From an uncultured bacterium (GTDB lineage: Bacteria; Verrucomicrobiota; Kiritimatiellia; RFP12; UBA1067), in assembly GCA_902802945.1 (NCBI GenBank), contig CADCOC010000009.1, positions 1 through 47,915 of the forward strand: a DNA stretch of 47,915 nucleotides, read 5' to 3'. Below the pieces are notes generated by a model. The model searched no databases. It was given only the letters and a program-made list of their open reading frames with translations, and was not told the origin of the DNA. This document shows positions 26,269-34,864 of the stretch, one piece after another. A program made the translations under genes and the position numbers. Position 1 is the first letter of the stretch. The number at the start of each line of letters is the position of its first letter.

Positions 26269-26290
26269 GGCGGGTCGGGGACGGCCCGCC
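26269..26290 (+). terminator. GC-rich hairpin after the PEP-CTERM gene
   Basis: GGCGGGTC pairs with GGCCCGCC (8 bp with one G:U) around a 6-base loop. There is no T run, so it may attenuate rather than end transcription into the next gene, whose start is 23 bases downstream. Confidence 0.4.
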
Positions 26291-26312
26291 GTAATTGTCA
26301 AGGGGAAGTGAT

Positions 26313-29300
26313 ATGAAAAAGTTCTACGAAGACGACTATGACGGGGATATGGCGTATCCGGTTGATGATGAAACCATACGCCGTCCTACAATACAGCAGG
26401 AATCGCTGCGAGGGCTGGACTGGCTGATCGCCGCCGGTCTTGCTGTCTTCACTGGTATTTTGATGACGATTTGGGCATTCCCCGGTTTGAGCCCACATGC
26501 ATGGGATGACATGGCAATCGGCGCAGGGGTGCGTCCGCTCAAGGCGATTTTCCCCAGTTTCTGGCCGGCGATTGCTCGCGGTATTTATGCGATCACTGGG
26601 ATTTCTGCTGGAACAATGGTGATGCAGATTCTTGGCAAGGTCTTTGCCGGACTCTCCGTAGGACTTGTATATTTGCTCTTGCGGCAAATCCTTTCCATTA
26701 CGATTCGCGTGCGCCTTCAATTCGCCCGTAGGCGTTTCTTCGTCGTTCGCGGCGCGGCCTTGCTCGGTGCTCTGTTTTTTGCGTGTTCCGATCCTGTTTG
26801 GCGCGTGGGGCAGGTTTTTACGCCGTCGCTACTGCTGCTTTTCATTACCATCCTCGTGCTCATGCTCTTCTTCGGATTCTTGATGACGGGGCGGATGGGG
26901 CAGATTTATTTCTCTATGTTCCTGCTCGGCTTGCTCTCCGCCGAGACGCCGATGGGATTCTTTCTCCTCGCCCTCGTGTGGGGCGTTTACGCGCTCGCCC
27001 TGCGTCATGACGCCGTGGCGTCGAATTCGCCGATTCTGAATCCAATCGTTGAGCAAAGCTCGAAATGGCATTTGACGTTCCTGTACGCATTGGGGCTTGT
27101 GATGGGTGTTGCGGCTAACTGCGTTTCCTACATTGCTTTTGACGGGCTGGAGGTGTTCGGCGTCACTGGCGCTGACATGCCGCTGCTCTACGCCACGCAC
27201 TGGTGGAATCAGTTCATACATGCAGCGTCCGCTCTCGGCTGGGTATTGGGACTTGGCGTCTGCATCCTGCCTTTTGTTGTTTCCACAATTCTGTTGCCCC
27301 GTGCGGTTGACGAGGAGCAGTTCTTGCCGTACCACATCGGAGCAGTCTACTTCATCGCGGGCGCGGTTGCCTTCGCCCAGCTGGCGGAACTGCCTCCGCT
27401 CTGGTTCTGGACATGGACAGACGCTGCGAAAATCAATTCGTCCTTCTTCCTTCTTGTGTTGATGCTCTTCTCCGCTGCGTCGGTGGTGTTTGCACTTGCC
27501 GTGATGGCGGTGGAAGTGTGCTGCCGTGACCATCGCCGCCTTGCGCTGGAGCGGTTTGCAGAGCTAAACCAGGAAGAGGGCGGGGATGCGAGCATGGAGT
27601 CGGTTGACGTCAAGCCCCTTGGATTCGGCACGAAAGCTATGCTCGTGATCGTGCCTCTGCTGCTCGTGGCGGCAGTGATTCCTGGACGTTATCAGGGCCA
27701 GACGCGTAGGATGCTCTCCATTGTAAATGACTATGCAAAGGAAGTTCTTGCCGAATGCGGCGACGTCAGGTGGATTTTCACCGAGGGTGCGTTTGATTCT
27801 TGGCTTGAGCTTTCGGCCGCCGCAGAGGGACGCTCTCTGAAGGCTCTGTCTATGCTTTCGGACAATTCGGCCCGTCAGAGGTACATCCGCAAACACAGCG
27901 TGTCGAATGCGGAGGAGCGCGTCACGCTCGACATCGGTGCACCGATGGCCCTGCGCGCGATGGTACGTGACCATGCAGACCGTCTGAACGAAATCGCCCT
28001 CCAACTTGGCTTCGAGATGTGGAAGCGCGACGGCAAGGAAATCCCTCTCTGCAGCGGCGTGCTTTCGCGTCCTGCGGGGATGCCTGAGGAAGAGCGCCTT
28101 CGCGGCGTGGAAGCGGCCAATGCCCTGGCGGACCGCGTCCTGGACGTCTACCTTGACGGCGGACCGTCCAAGAGCGCGGGCACATTGGTCAACGAACTCT
28201 TCCTCTTCGTGCAGTGGCGCATTGCCCGCATCGCCCGAATGCGCGCGGAGCGCGCGGACCGTGAAGGCAAGACGGTTGAGTCGCTGAAGGACGTGAACAT
28301 TTCAGACCGGCTCGACCACAACAACGCATCGCTCAAGCGCATCCTGCGGGATATGGAGAAGGTACGTGAGCAGACGTTGAAGTCTGTTACTCCGCGCGAG
28401 AGTCTCCAATTGGCGCTTGCCCGCCTTGACTTCACGCTTGCGCGCCGTTATGCCGAACTTATTCTCGCGGACGACCCCAACGATCCCGATTCTAACTTCG
28501 GCGTAGGCATGAGCTACTACACTCAGAAGCAGTGGGCGCGCGCGGAGGAGTACTTGCGCAGATGCCTCATAAAGAAACCGAGGCAGCCAGCCGTCTGGAA
28601 CAACCTTGGCATGATCTGCATGTATACGGAACGTTATGAAGAGGGACTGGAATACGCGAAACGTGCGTTGTCGATCATCCCCGAATCAGCCGAGGTTAAG
28701 GACACCATCAAGCAGATTGAAGAGGCGTGGAAAAAGGCTAGGGAAGAGTCTGGTGAGGAGGCTAAGAAGCCTGCCACCGAGAAAAAGCCAGATTCAGCAA
28801 AGAAGCCCGAGCCCGCAAAGAAATCCGAGCCCGCAAAGAAGGCAGATTCTGCAAAGAAGCCAGAACCTGCAAAGAAGTCAGATGCGGCGAAACCCAATGC
28901 CGCAAAGAAGCCTGCGCCCGCAAAGAAGCCCACGCCGGTAAAGAAACCGGAGGATGAGCCGGAAGCGGTCACGACGAATGTGCTTGAAGCTGTCAAGCCC
29001 GCGATGGCCTCTCCGCGCGACGAGATGGAAAAGGCCGTTCTGCGTGCCGACTTTGAAGCTGCTGCGCCCCATGCCGAACTCGTGTTGGCCATAGACCCAG
29101 GCGATCCAGTGGCGAATTTCGCCGTCGGCATGTATCATTTCGGAAAGCGCCAATGGGCGAAGGCCGCGGAAAAGCTGAAGCGCAGCCTTGAAAGAAATCC
29201 GACCGATCCAGTTACGCTCAACAACCTTGCCATCACGTGCCTCTACCAGCAGCGTTACGTCGACGCGCTTAAATACGCTGAAAAGGCGCTGGACCTTCTT

Positions 29301-29498
29301 CCCGGATCTGCGGAAATCGAGGAAACGCTCAGCCAGATCAAGAAACTTAAGGAAGCTGCTGACAAGGAAAAAGCCAAAGCTGCAAAGCAGGCCAAGAAAA
29401 AGCCTGCTGCGCAGAAGCCAGCACCGAAGAAACCTGCTGCCGGCGCAAAGCCTGCGGCCAATAAAAAAGAACCCGAAGGGACGGTTCAGCAAAAGTAA
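26313..29498 (+). CDS. polytopic membrane protein with duplicated TPR module and Lys/Pro/Ala linker
   Basis: 1061 residues. ATG 26313 with AAGGGG about 8 bases upstream is preferred over 26295. Residues about 30-470 hold 11-12 membrane helices; HAWDD near the first extracytoplasmic loop and the overall layout resemble PMT/DUF2723-type membrane glycosyltransferases, but this is weak. After the last helix comes a soluble part with a TPR block (about 690-805), a low-complexity linker of KKPxPAKK units (about 808-886), a second TPR block (about 900-1012) that repeats the first (NFAVGMYHFGKRQWAKA against NFGVGMSYYTQKQWARA), and a Lys/Ala/Pro tail. Likely assembles or glycosylates envelope components with the secreted proteins upstream. 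The tex start overlaps its stop (TAATG). Confidence 0.7.
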   Translation: MKKFYEDDYDGDMAYPVDDETIRRPTIQQESLRGLDWLIAAGLAVFTGILMTIWAFPGLSPHAWDDMAIGAGVRPLKAIFPSFWPAIARGIYAITGISAGTMVMQILGKVFAGLSVGLVYLLLRQILSITIRVRLQFARRRFFVVRGAALLGALFFACSDPVWRVGQVFTPSLLLLFITILVLMLFFGFLMTGRMGQIYFSMFLLGLLSAETPMGFFLLALVWGVYALALRHDAVASNSPILNPIVEQSSKWHLTFLYALGLVMGVAANCVSYIAFDGLEVFGVTGADMPLLYATHWWNQFIHAASALGWVLGLGVCILPFVVSTILLPRAVDEEQFLPYHIGAVYFIAGAVAFAQLAELPPLWFWTWTDAAKINSSFFLLVLMLFSAASVVFALAVMAVEVCCRDHRRLALERFAELNQEEGGDASMESVDVKPLGFGTKAMLVIVPLLLVAAVIPGRYQGQTRRMLSIVNDYAKEVLAECGDVRWIFTEGAFDSWLELSAAAEGRSLKALSMLSDNSARQRYIRKHSVSNAEERVTLDIGAPMALRAMVRDHADRLNEIALQLGFEMWKRDGKEIPLCSGVLSRPAGMPEEERLRGVEAANALADRVLDVYLDGGPSKSAGTLVNELFLFVQWRIARIARMRAERADREGKTVESLKDVNISDRLDHNNASLKRILRDMEKVREQTLKSVTPRESLQLALARLDFTLARRYAELILADDPNDPDSNFGVGMSYYTQKQWARAEEYLRRCLIKKPRQPAVWNNLGMICMYTERYEEGLEYAKRALSIIPESAEVKDTIKQIEEAWKKAREESGEEAKKPATEKKPDSAKKPEPAKKSEPAKKADSAKKPEPAKKSDAAKPNAAKKPAPAKKPTPVKKPEDEPEAVTTNVLEAVKPAMASPRDEMEKAVLRADFEAAAPHAELVLAIDPGDPVANFAVGMYHFGKRQWAKAAEKLKRSLERNPTDPVTLNNLAITCLYQQRYVDALKYAEKALDLLPGSAEIEETLSQIKKLKEAADKEKAKAAKQAKKKPAAQKPAPKKPAAGAKPAANKKEPEGTVQQK

Positions 29499-31789
29499 TG
29501 AGCACAGAGTCGAATGTCGCGAAGGTGCTTCCGCGCCTGAGCGCCGAGTTGGGTATTTCCGCCGGACAGGTGGCGGCGGTCGCAAAGCTCCTGAAGGAGG
29601 GCAACACCATTCCCTTCATCGCCCGCTACCGAAAGGAAGTACACGGCAACCTCGACGAGGTACAGATTTCCAAGGTGCAGGAACGCCTCACCTACTACGC
29701 CGAGCTGGAGGAGCGCCGTGCGGCGATTCTCAAGTCAATCGACGAGCAGGGCAAGCTCACGGACGACCTGCGCGAGAAGATCGAGTCCTGTATGGTGAAG
29801 GCCGCCCTCGAAGACCTCTACCAGCCCTACAAGCCGAAGCGCCGCACGCGCGCCATGATCGCGAAGGAGAAGGGCCTAGAGCCGCTCGCCGACGCCATCT
29901 GGGAGGGACATCTTGACGACGCGGCCCTCAAGGCCGCGTCCGCAGACGACCTCCAGGGCGCCCGCGATATCCTCGCCGAGCGCATCGCCGACATGGCCGA
30001 GGTGCGTGGCCTCGTGCGCGAGACATACGCGAATAAGGCCGTCGTGAAGAGCGAGGTCGTGTCGCCAAAGCCCACCCAGCCCACGAAGTTCGAGCAGTAC
30101 TACGATTTTCAGGAACCGATTGCCGAGATTCCCAGCCACCGCTACCTCGCCATCTGCCGCGGGCAGAAAGAAGGCGTGCTGTGGCGTCATTTCGTGGTGG
30201 AAAAGGAGCCGGTGATTGAGAAGGTGCTAGAAATCGTCAACCGCGAAAGAGGTGTTGACGATTCGACATCCGGTAGGGCGGTCGCCCCGCGACCGCCGCA
30301 AGATGTTGTTGACCACGTGCGCCTTGCCGCCGAGGACGCCTACAAGCGCCTGCTCGCGCCGTCCTGCGAGATCGACGTTGCCACGGAGAAGAAAATGGAG
30401 GCCGACCGCGCGGCGGTGGAGGTGTTCGCGGAGAACCTGCGCCACCTCCTGCTCGCCTCGCCGCTTGGCGAGAAGCGCGTGCTAGCGATCGACCCCGGCA
30501 TCCGCACGGGCTGCAAGGTGGCGATGCTCGACGAGACGGGCAAGTTCCTAGTGAACACGGTGATCTATCCCACCCAGCGTACGGCCGAGGCGCAGGAGGT
30601 GCTTGCGCGCCTCGTGGAGAAGTTCAAGCCGGACGCCATCGCCGTCGGAAACGGCACTGCGGGACGCGAGACGGAGGCATTCGCGCGAAGCGTGCTGAAG
30701 CTGATCGGCGCGAAGGACGTGATGGTGGTGAGCGTGAGCGAGGCCGGCGCGAGCGTGTACTCCGCGAGCGAGACCGCGCGCGACGAGTTTCCCGACCTCG
30801 ACCTGACCGTGCGTGGAGCGATTTCTATTGGACGACGCCTCCAGGACCCGCTCGCCGAGCTTGTGAAGATCGAGCCGAAGGCGATTGGCGTGGGACAGTA
30901 CCAGCACGACGTGTTCCAGCCGCTTCTGGAGGCGAAGCTGGACGAGGTGACCGTGAGCTGCGTGAACAAGGTGGGCGTGGAGCTGAACACCGCCTCCGCG
31001 CCGCTCCTCACGCGCGTCTCCGGAATCGGCGCGTCGCTTGCGAAGCGTATCGTCGAATGGCGCAACGAACATGGCGCGTTCAAGAGCCGCAGCGACCTCA
31101 AGAAAGTGACGGGGCTGGGTCCGAAGGCGTTTGAGCAGAGTGCGGGCTTCCTCCGCATCCGCGGCGCGTCAAACCCGCTCGACTCCTCGGCAGTCCATCC
31201 GGAGCGTTACGCTCTCGTGGAGACGATGGCGAAGGATCTCGGCGTGGGCGTGGGCGAGCTTGTGGGCAACGCTGCGCTCGCGGGGCAGATCGAGCTGAAG
31301 AAGTACGTCTCTGAAGACGTGGGTCTCCCCACGCTCAAGGACATCGTGGAGGAGCTGAAGAAGCCCGGACGCGACCCGCGCGCCGTGTTTGAGAAGCCTG
31401 CGTTCCGCGACGACGTGACGACGATCGACGACGTGCAGGAGGGCATGACGCTCGAAGGCATTGTGACGAACGTGACGGCGTTCGGCGCGTTCGTGGACAT
31501 CGGCGTACACCAGGACGGCCTCGTACACATTTCCGAGCTGGCCGACCGTTACGTTTCGGACCCCTCCGAGGTGGTGAAGACGGGCGACAAGATCAAGGTG
31601 CGCGTGATCGGCGTTGACCGTGCGCGCAACCGCATCGCGCTCTCCGCGCGCACGAAGCCGCGCGAGGACCGCGCACGGGATGGGCGCGCCACGTCGCGGC
31701 CGGGCGGCTACAATTCGGGGCCTCGCGGCGGAGGAAACAGGTCGCGCCCGTCATCTGGTTTTGTGTGCAATCCCTTCGCGAACCTCTAG
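29498..31789 (+). CDS. tex: Tex, S1-domain RNA-binding transcription accessory protein
   Basis: 763 residues, the usual Tex length. The ATG overlaps the preceding TAA as TAATG. Order of parts: N-terminal helical HtH region with GNTIPFIARYRKE; the YqgF/RNase H-like domain from VLAIDPGIRTG (near 329); helix-hairpin-helix (LTRVSGIGASLAKRIVEWR and KKVTGLGPKAFEQSAGFLRI); and a C-terminal S1 domain (GMTLEGIVTNVTAFGAFVDI, about 647-720) followed by a basic Gly/Arg tail. It binds nucleic acid and affects transcription and stress tolerance. Unusual: a 26-base palindrome (30272-30297) is read in frame as GRAVAPRPP, just before DAYKRLLAPS and the YqgF domain, where family members have a short linker. 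Confidence 0.93.
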   Translation: MSTESNVAKVLPRLSAELGISAGQVAAVAKLLKEGNTIPFIARYRKEVHGNLDEVQISKVQERLTYYAELEERRAAILKSIDEQGKLTDDLREKIESCMVKAALEDLYQPYKPKRRTRAMIAKEKGLEPLADAIWEGHLDDAALKAASADDLQGARDILAERIADMAEVRGLVRETYANKAVVKSEVVSPKPTQPTKFEQYYDFQEPIAEIPSHRYLAICRGQKEGVLWRHFVVEKEPVIEKVLEIVNRERGVDDSTSGRAVAPRPPQDVVDHVRLAAEDAYKRLLAPSCEIDVATEKKMEADRAAVEVFAENLRHLLLASPLGEKRVLAIDPGIRTGCKVAMLDETGKFLVNTVIYPTQRTAEAQEVLARLVEKFKPDAIAVGNGTAGRETEAFARSVLKLIGAKDVMVVSVSEAGASVYSASETARDEFPDLDLTVRGAISIGRRLQDPLAELVKIEPKAIGVGQYQHDVFQPLLEAKLDEVTVSCVNKVGVELNTASAPLLTRVSGIGASLAKRIVEWRNEHGAFKSRSDLKKVTGLGPKAFEQSAGFLRIRGASNPLDSSAVHPERYALVETMAKDLGVGVGELVGNAALAGQIELKKYVSEDVGLPTLKDIVEELKKPGRDPRAVFEKPAFRDDVTTIDDVQEGMTLEGIVTNVTAFGAFVDIGVHQDGLVHISELADRYVSDPSEVVKTGDKIKVRVIGVDRARNRIALSARTKPREDRARDGRATSRPGGYNSGPRGGGNRSRPSSGFVCNPFANL
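30272..30297 (+). repeat. 26-base GGTAG palindrome in frame inside tex
   Basis: Head GGTAG, stem GGCGGTCG/CGACCGCC, loop CCCCG. Identical over all 26 bases to the copy at 42254-42279 in the restriction-modification gene and read in the same frame (GRAVAPRPP). Confidence 0.8.
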
Positions 31790-31806
31790 CCTATTTTAGG
31801 CGGATT

Positions 31807-31815
31807 TGGTATACT
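31807..31815 (+). promoter_or_regulatory. extended -10 promoter (TGG TATACT), leaderless geometry
   Basis: TG 31807-31808, G, TATACT 31810-31815. ATG 31824 lies eight bases after the hexamer, where transcription is expected to begin. A small GCCTA/TAGGC hairpin (31789-31801) precedes it. Confidence 0.6.
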
Positions 31816-31823
31816 GCCCGGAC

Positions 31824-33059
31824 ATGAAAAAACATCTTTTCGCAGTTTGTCTTGCCGTGTTCGGCGCGTTGTGCGTCCGAGCCGAGATTCGCTCGGCCTG
31901 CACGGTCACGTTTGCCGACCTGCCTACGATCGCCGACAACGTCGCGTCGTTGGGGAAGGGGACGTTCGATCCCGTCCTCACGCAGCTCGTCCCCGCCGCC
32001 ATCCGCAACCAGGGCGCGGCCAAGCTATTCGGTGCGATGCGCCCTGGTTCGCAGGGCGTCGCGGTGTGCTACGTGGACGCGACCAAGCTCGCACGGCTGA
32101 TGCAGCGACTTAACAGCCGAGGGGCAAAGCCCAGCGCGTCGGAATTCGACCGCGTGAAATACTGGTCAATGCTCTATCCCGTGTCGATCACGAAGTCGGC
32201 GTTCCTCGCCCGTCATCCCGACGCCGTGCCGCAGAAGAACGGCGCGCTGCGCATTCCGCCGGGACGCCATTCGCGCCGCACGCTGTACGTGTATTTCACG
32301 CGGGACGGCAAGTGGGCCGCAGTCGGGCCGTCGGCGGTCATGGTTGCGGACACGCCCGCGGCGGCCGCAGGCGCGCTGAGGCGTCCGCTCGGCGGCGACC
32401 TCGCGTTCATCCAGATGGGACCGTCCGGAGCGCGGGCGCTGTTCCAGTCCAACGCCTGCTCCGGCGGCACGATCGTGGTGCGCATGACGCAGCGCGGCCT
32501 GGAACTGAGCGGCAGCGTGCGCCTAAACGATCCGCACCGTTCGCGCCTGCCGCATACCGCCATGTCGTTTCCTGGGATCCCCACGTCCGCACCGCTCTTC
32601 GGCGTAACGTCCACGCCGGGCGACCTCGGTTCGGCGGATATCTTCGCGATGCTCGACCCCACGATTGCGGACTTCATACGCAAATCAATCGTATTCACGC
32701 AGGCCCCAGGCGCGAACTTCTACTCCCTTGCAGCCTCGGCCAACGTGCCTGGTGGCGGCGCGCCGCGGGTGCGTCTGCTGAAGGTGCTTCCCGAGGCTGT
32801 CAAGCCCGGCCTCTCGAACGTGATGTTCTGCTCGCCCACCACGGTGCTCAAGCTCTACCTCCCCAAGGTGGCCGATACGCTCATGCCGATGGAAAGCGCG
32901 AAGATGCGCATGGCCGCGCGGATGCTCAAGCGCGTGCGCGGCGACGGCCTCGGCTTCATGAGCTGGCGCGCGGGCAAGGACGACCTCTTCTTCATCCGCA
33001 TCTCCCGCGACGAACTGCGCGGTACCTCGTCGCTCTGGAGCATGCTGTTTCTAGACTAA
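31824..33059 (+). CDS. secreted protein of unknown function
   Basis: 411 residues from ATG 31824, probably translated from a leaderless mRNA; an in-frame TTG at 31806 overlaps the promoter and is rejected. The signal peptide MKKHLFAVCLAVFGALCVRA is clear. The mature part has no motif I recognise; it contains alternating beta strands (RRTLYVYFTRDGKWAAVG, GTIVVRMTQRGLELSG) and a basic helical segment (AKMRMAARMLKRVRGDG) near the end. It is followed after 11 bases by cysteinyl-tRNA synthetase, whose ribosome binding site overlaps its last codons, so the two are cotranscribed; a functional link is not implied. Confidence 0.7.
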   Translation: MKKHLFAVCLAVFGALCVRAEIRSACTVTFADLPTIADNVASLGKGTFDPVLTQLVPAAIRNQGAAKLFGAMRPGSQGVAVCYVDATKLARLMQRLNSRGAKPSASEFDRVKYWSMLYPVSITKSAFLARHPDAVPQKNGALRIPPGRHSRRTLYVYFTRDGKWAAVGPSAVMVADTPAAAAGALRRPLGGDLAFIQMGPSGARALFQSNACSGGTIVVRMTQRGLELSGSVRLNDPHRSRLPHTAMSFPGIPTSAPLFGVTSTPGDLGSADIFAMLDPTIADFIRKSIVFTQAPGANFYSLAASANVPGGGAPRVRLLKVLPEAVKPGLSNVMFCSPTTVLKLYLPKVADTLMPMESAKMRMAARMLKRVRGDGLGFMSWRAGKDDLFFIRISRDELRGTSSLWSMLFLD

Positions 33060-33070
33060 AGGAAAAAACA

Positions 33071-34453
33071 ATGGCAATGCAGGTGTTTAACAGCCTTACG
33101 AGAAGGGTCGAGCCGCTTGAGCCGCTCGCCGAGAACACGATCCGCCTCTACACGTGCGGTCCGACCGTCTACAACTTCGCGCATATCGGCAACTTCCGCG
33201 CGTACACATTTGAGGACATCCTCCGCCGCGTGGTGCAGTTCAACGGCATGAAGATCAAGCAGGTGATGAACCTCACCGACGTGGACGACAAGACGATCCG
33301 CGGCGCGAACGCCGCCGGCGTGGCGCTGACCGACTACACGAAGACTTACAAGGACGCGTTCTTCGCCGACCTGAAGGTGCTCAACATCCAGCCCGCCGAG
33401 GTCTATCCCGCCGCGACCGACCACATCCCGGAGATGATCGCGCTCGTCGAGAAGCTCGTCGAGAAGGGCGTCGCCTACAAGAGCGACGACGGCAGCGTCT
33501 ACTTCGCCGTCACGAAGTTCCCCGGCTACGGCAAGCTCGCGCACATCGACTTCGACCACCAGCGCACGGGCGCGCGCTGCGCCGCCGACGAGTACGACAA
33601 GGAGAACGTGGGCGACTTCGCGCTCTGGAAGGCGTGGGAGGAATCGGACGGACCCGTGGGCTGGGACTCCCCCTGGGGACGCGGACGCCCCGGCTGGCAC
33701 ATCGAGTGCTCCGCGATGTCTATGAAGTACCTCGGCGAGACGTTCGACCTCCACACGGGTGGCATCGACAACCTCTTCCCGCACCACGAGAACGAGATCG
33801 CCCAGGCCGAGGCCGCCACGGGCAAGCCGTTCGTCAACACGTGGATGCACTGCGCCCACCTGCGCGTGAACGGTGAGAAGATGTCCAAGAGCCTCGGCAA
33901 CTTCTTCACGCTGCGCGACCTGCTCGACAAGGGCTGGAAGGGACGCGAAATCCGCTACGTGCTCGTGAACGCGCACTACCGCCAGGGACTCAACTTCGCG
34001 TTCAGCGCCCTCGAGGACGCACGCCGCGCGCTCGAGCGCATCGACCGCTGCGTGGACGCCCTTGCCGCGCGCGCGAACGACGAACCTGCCCCCGCCTTCG
34101 CGCAGGAGGCGCTCGACGCCTTCACGGCGGCGGTCAACGACGATCTCAACACGCCCAAGGCGTTCGCCGCGCTGTTCGATCTCGTCCGCCAGACGAACGC
34201 CTCCGGCACCTGCTCGAAGGCCGTGCTCGACGTGTTCCGCAAGATGGATTCCGTCCTTGGCGTGATCTTCTTCGGCAAGGCCGAGAAGGCCGAAGTGCCC
34301 GCCGAGGTGCAGGCGCTTCTCGACGCCCGCGCCGCCGCGCGTGCCGCGAAGAACTGGGCCGAGTCCGACCGCCTGCGCGACGAAATCGCCGCCGCCGGCT
34401 GGCTTGTGAAGGATTCCAAGGACGGCCAGTCTGTGACGAGGAAATCCGTCTAG
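33071..34453 (+). CDS. cysS: cysteinyl-tRNA synthetase
   Basis: 460 residues from ATG 33071, with AAAGGA upstream; the frame is open far upstream but there lies within the previous gene. Class I signatures are HIGN (His38) and KMSKS (Lys270). The zinc-site blocks are present: YTCGPTVYN, GWHIECSAMS and HHENEIAQAE. The enzyme charges tRNA-Cys with cysteine in the cytoplasm. The length fits the family (about 460). A dense cluster of GC-rich hairpins follows the stop. Confidence 0.96.
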   Translation: MAMQVFNSLTRRVEPLEPLAENTIRLYTCGPTVYNFAHIGNFRAYTFEDILRRVVQFNGMKIKQVMNLTDVDDKTIRGANAAGVALTDYTKTYKDAFFADLKVLNIQPAEVYPAATDHIPEMIALVEKLVEKGVAYKSDDGSVYFAVTKFPGYGKLAHIDFDHQRTGARCAADEYDKENVGDFALWKAWEESDGPVGWDSPWGRGRPGWHIECSAMSMKYLGETFDLHTGGIDNLFPHHENEIAQAEAATGKPFVNTWMHCAHLRVNGEKMSKSLGNFFTLRDLLDKGWKGREIRYVLVNAHYRQGLNFAFSALEDARRALERIDRCVDALAARANDEPAPAFAQEALDAFTAAVNDDLNTPKAFAALFDLVRQTNASGTCSKAVLDVFRKMDSVLGVIFFGKAEKAEVPAEVQALLDARAAARAAKNWAESDRLRDEIAAAGWLVKDSKDGQSVTRKSV

Positions 34454-34461
34454 CGTACCCA

Positions 34462-34663
34462 GCGGGCGCGGAGGCCCGCTGGGGAGCTGCGGGCGCGGAG
34501 GCCCGCCACCCCGATTGAGGGTGAAGAGGTTTTCTGGGGAGATGCGGGCGCGGAGGCCCGCAGAAGTTCGGGGTGGCGGGCTTAAAAGCCCGCAAATGAC
34601 AAGGGCGCGTCCCGCGCCCGCCGAAGCAGCGAGAACACCGTGCAACGGGCAAGATGCCCGTTG
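34462..34663. repeat. cluster of six GC-rich hairpins after cysS
   Basis: Four 18-base units of GCGGGC, six loop bases, GCCCGC lie at 34462-34479, 34489-34506, 34544-34561 and 34576-34593. The first three share the loop GCGGAG and the fourth has TTAAAA. Two further hairpins follow: GGGCGCG/CGCGCCC at 34603-34619 and CAACGGGC/GCCCGTTG at 34643-34663. No gene lies in 34454-34864. The cluster may end transcription of cysS; the repeats resemble REP-type elements. The remaining bases hold the next promoter and leader. Confidence 0.7.
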
Positions 34664-34772
34664 CCCCAGTTGGGTTGCGACAAGCGCGACTTCTCCCCTG
34701 AGGGTGCGGTGGAGGTGCATTTGTCACAATGACTGAGACGGCTTTTACGGTATGGCGGAGGGGGCGAATTTG

Positions 34773-34781
34773 TGATACACT
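34773..34781 (+). promoter_or_regulatory. extended -10 promoter (TGA TACACT)
   Basis: TG 34773-34774, A, TACACT 34776-34781, followed by AATGGCGG as in the other promoters here. It would drive the sugar-related operon from 34865 with an A-rich leader of about 77 bases. Confidence 0.45.
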
Positions 34782-34864
34782 AATGGCGGTTCGCTTGAAC
34801 CACAAAAGACCAAGGAAATAAAAGCCCGAAATTTTTCAACAAACAACAAACAAGGAACAGCAAT

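Noticed and set aside
32312..33070. Upstream extension of cysS
   Set aside because: It is another frame of the preceding secreted-protein gene, and cysS has a proper ribosome binding site and family start at 33071.
34462..34663. CRISPR array
   Set aside because: Units are short perfect palindromes with irregular spacing and no unique 30-base spacers; no cas genes nearby.
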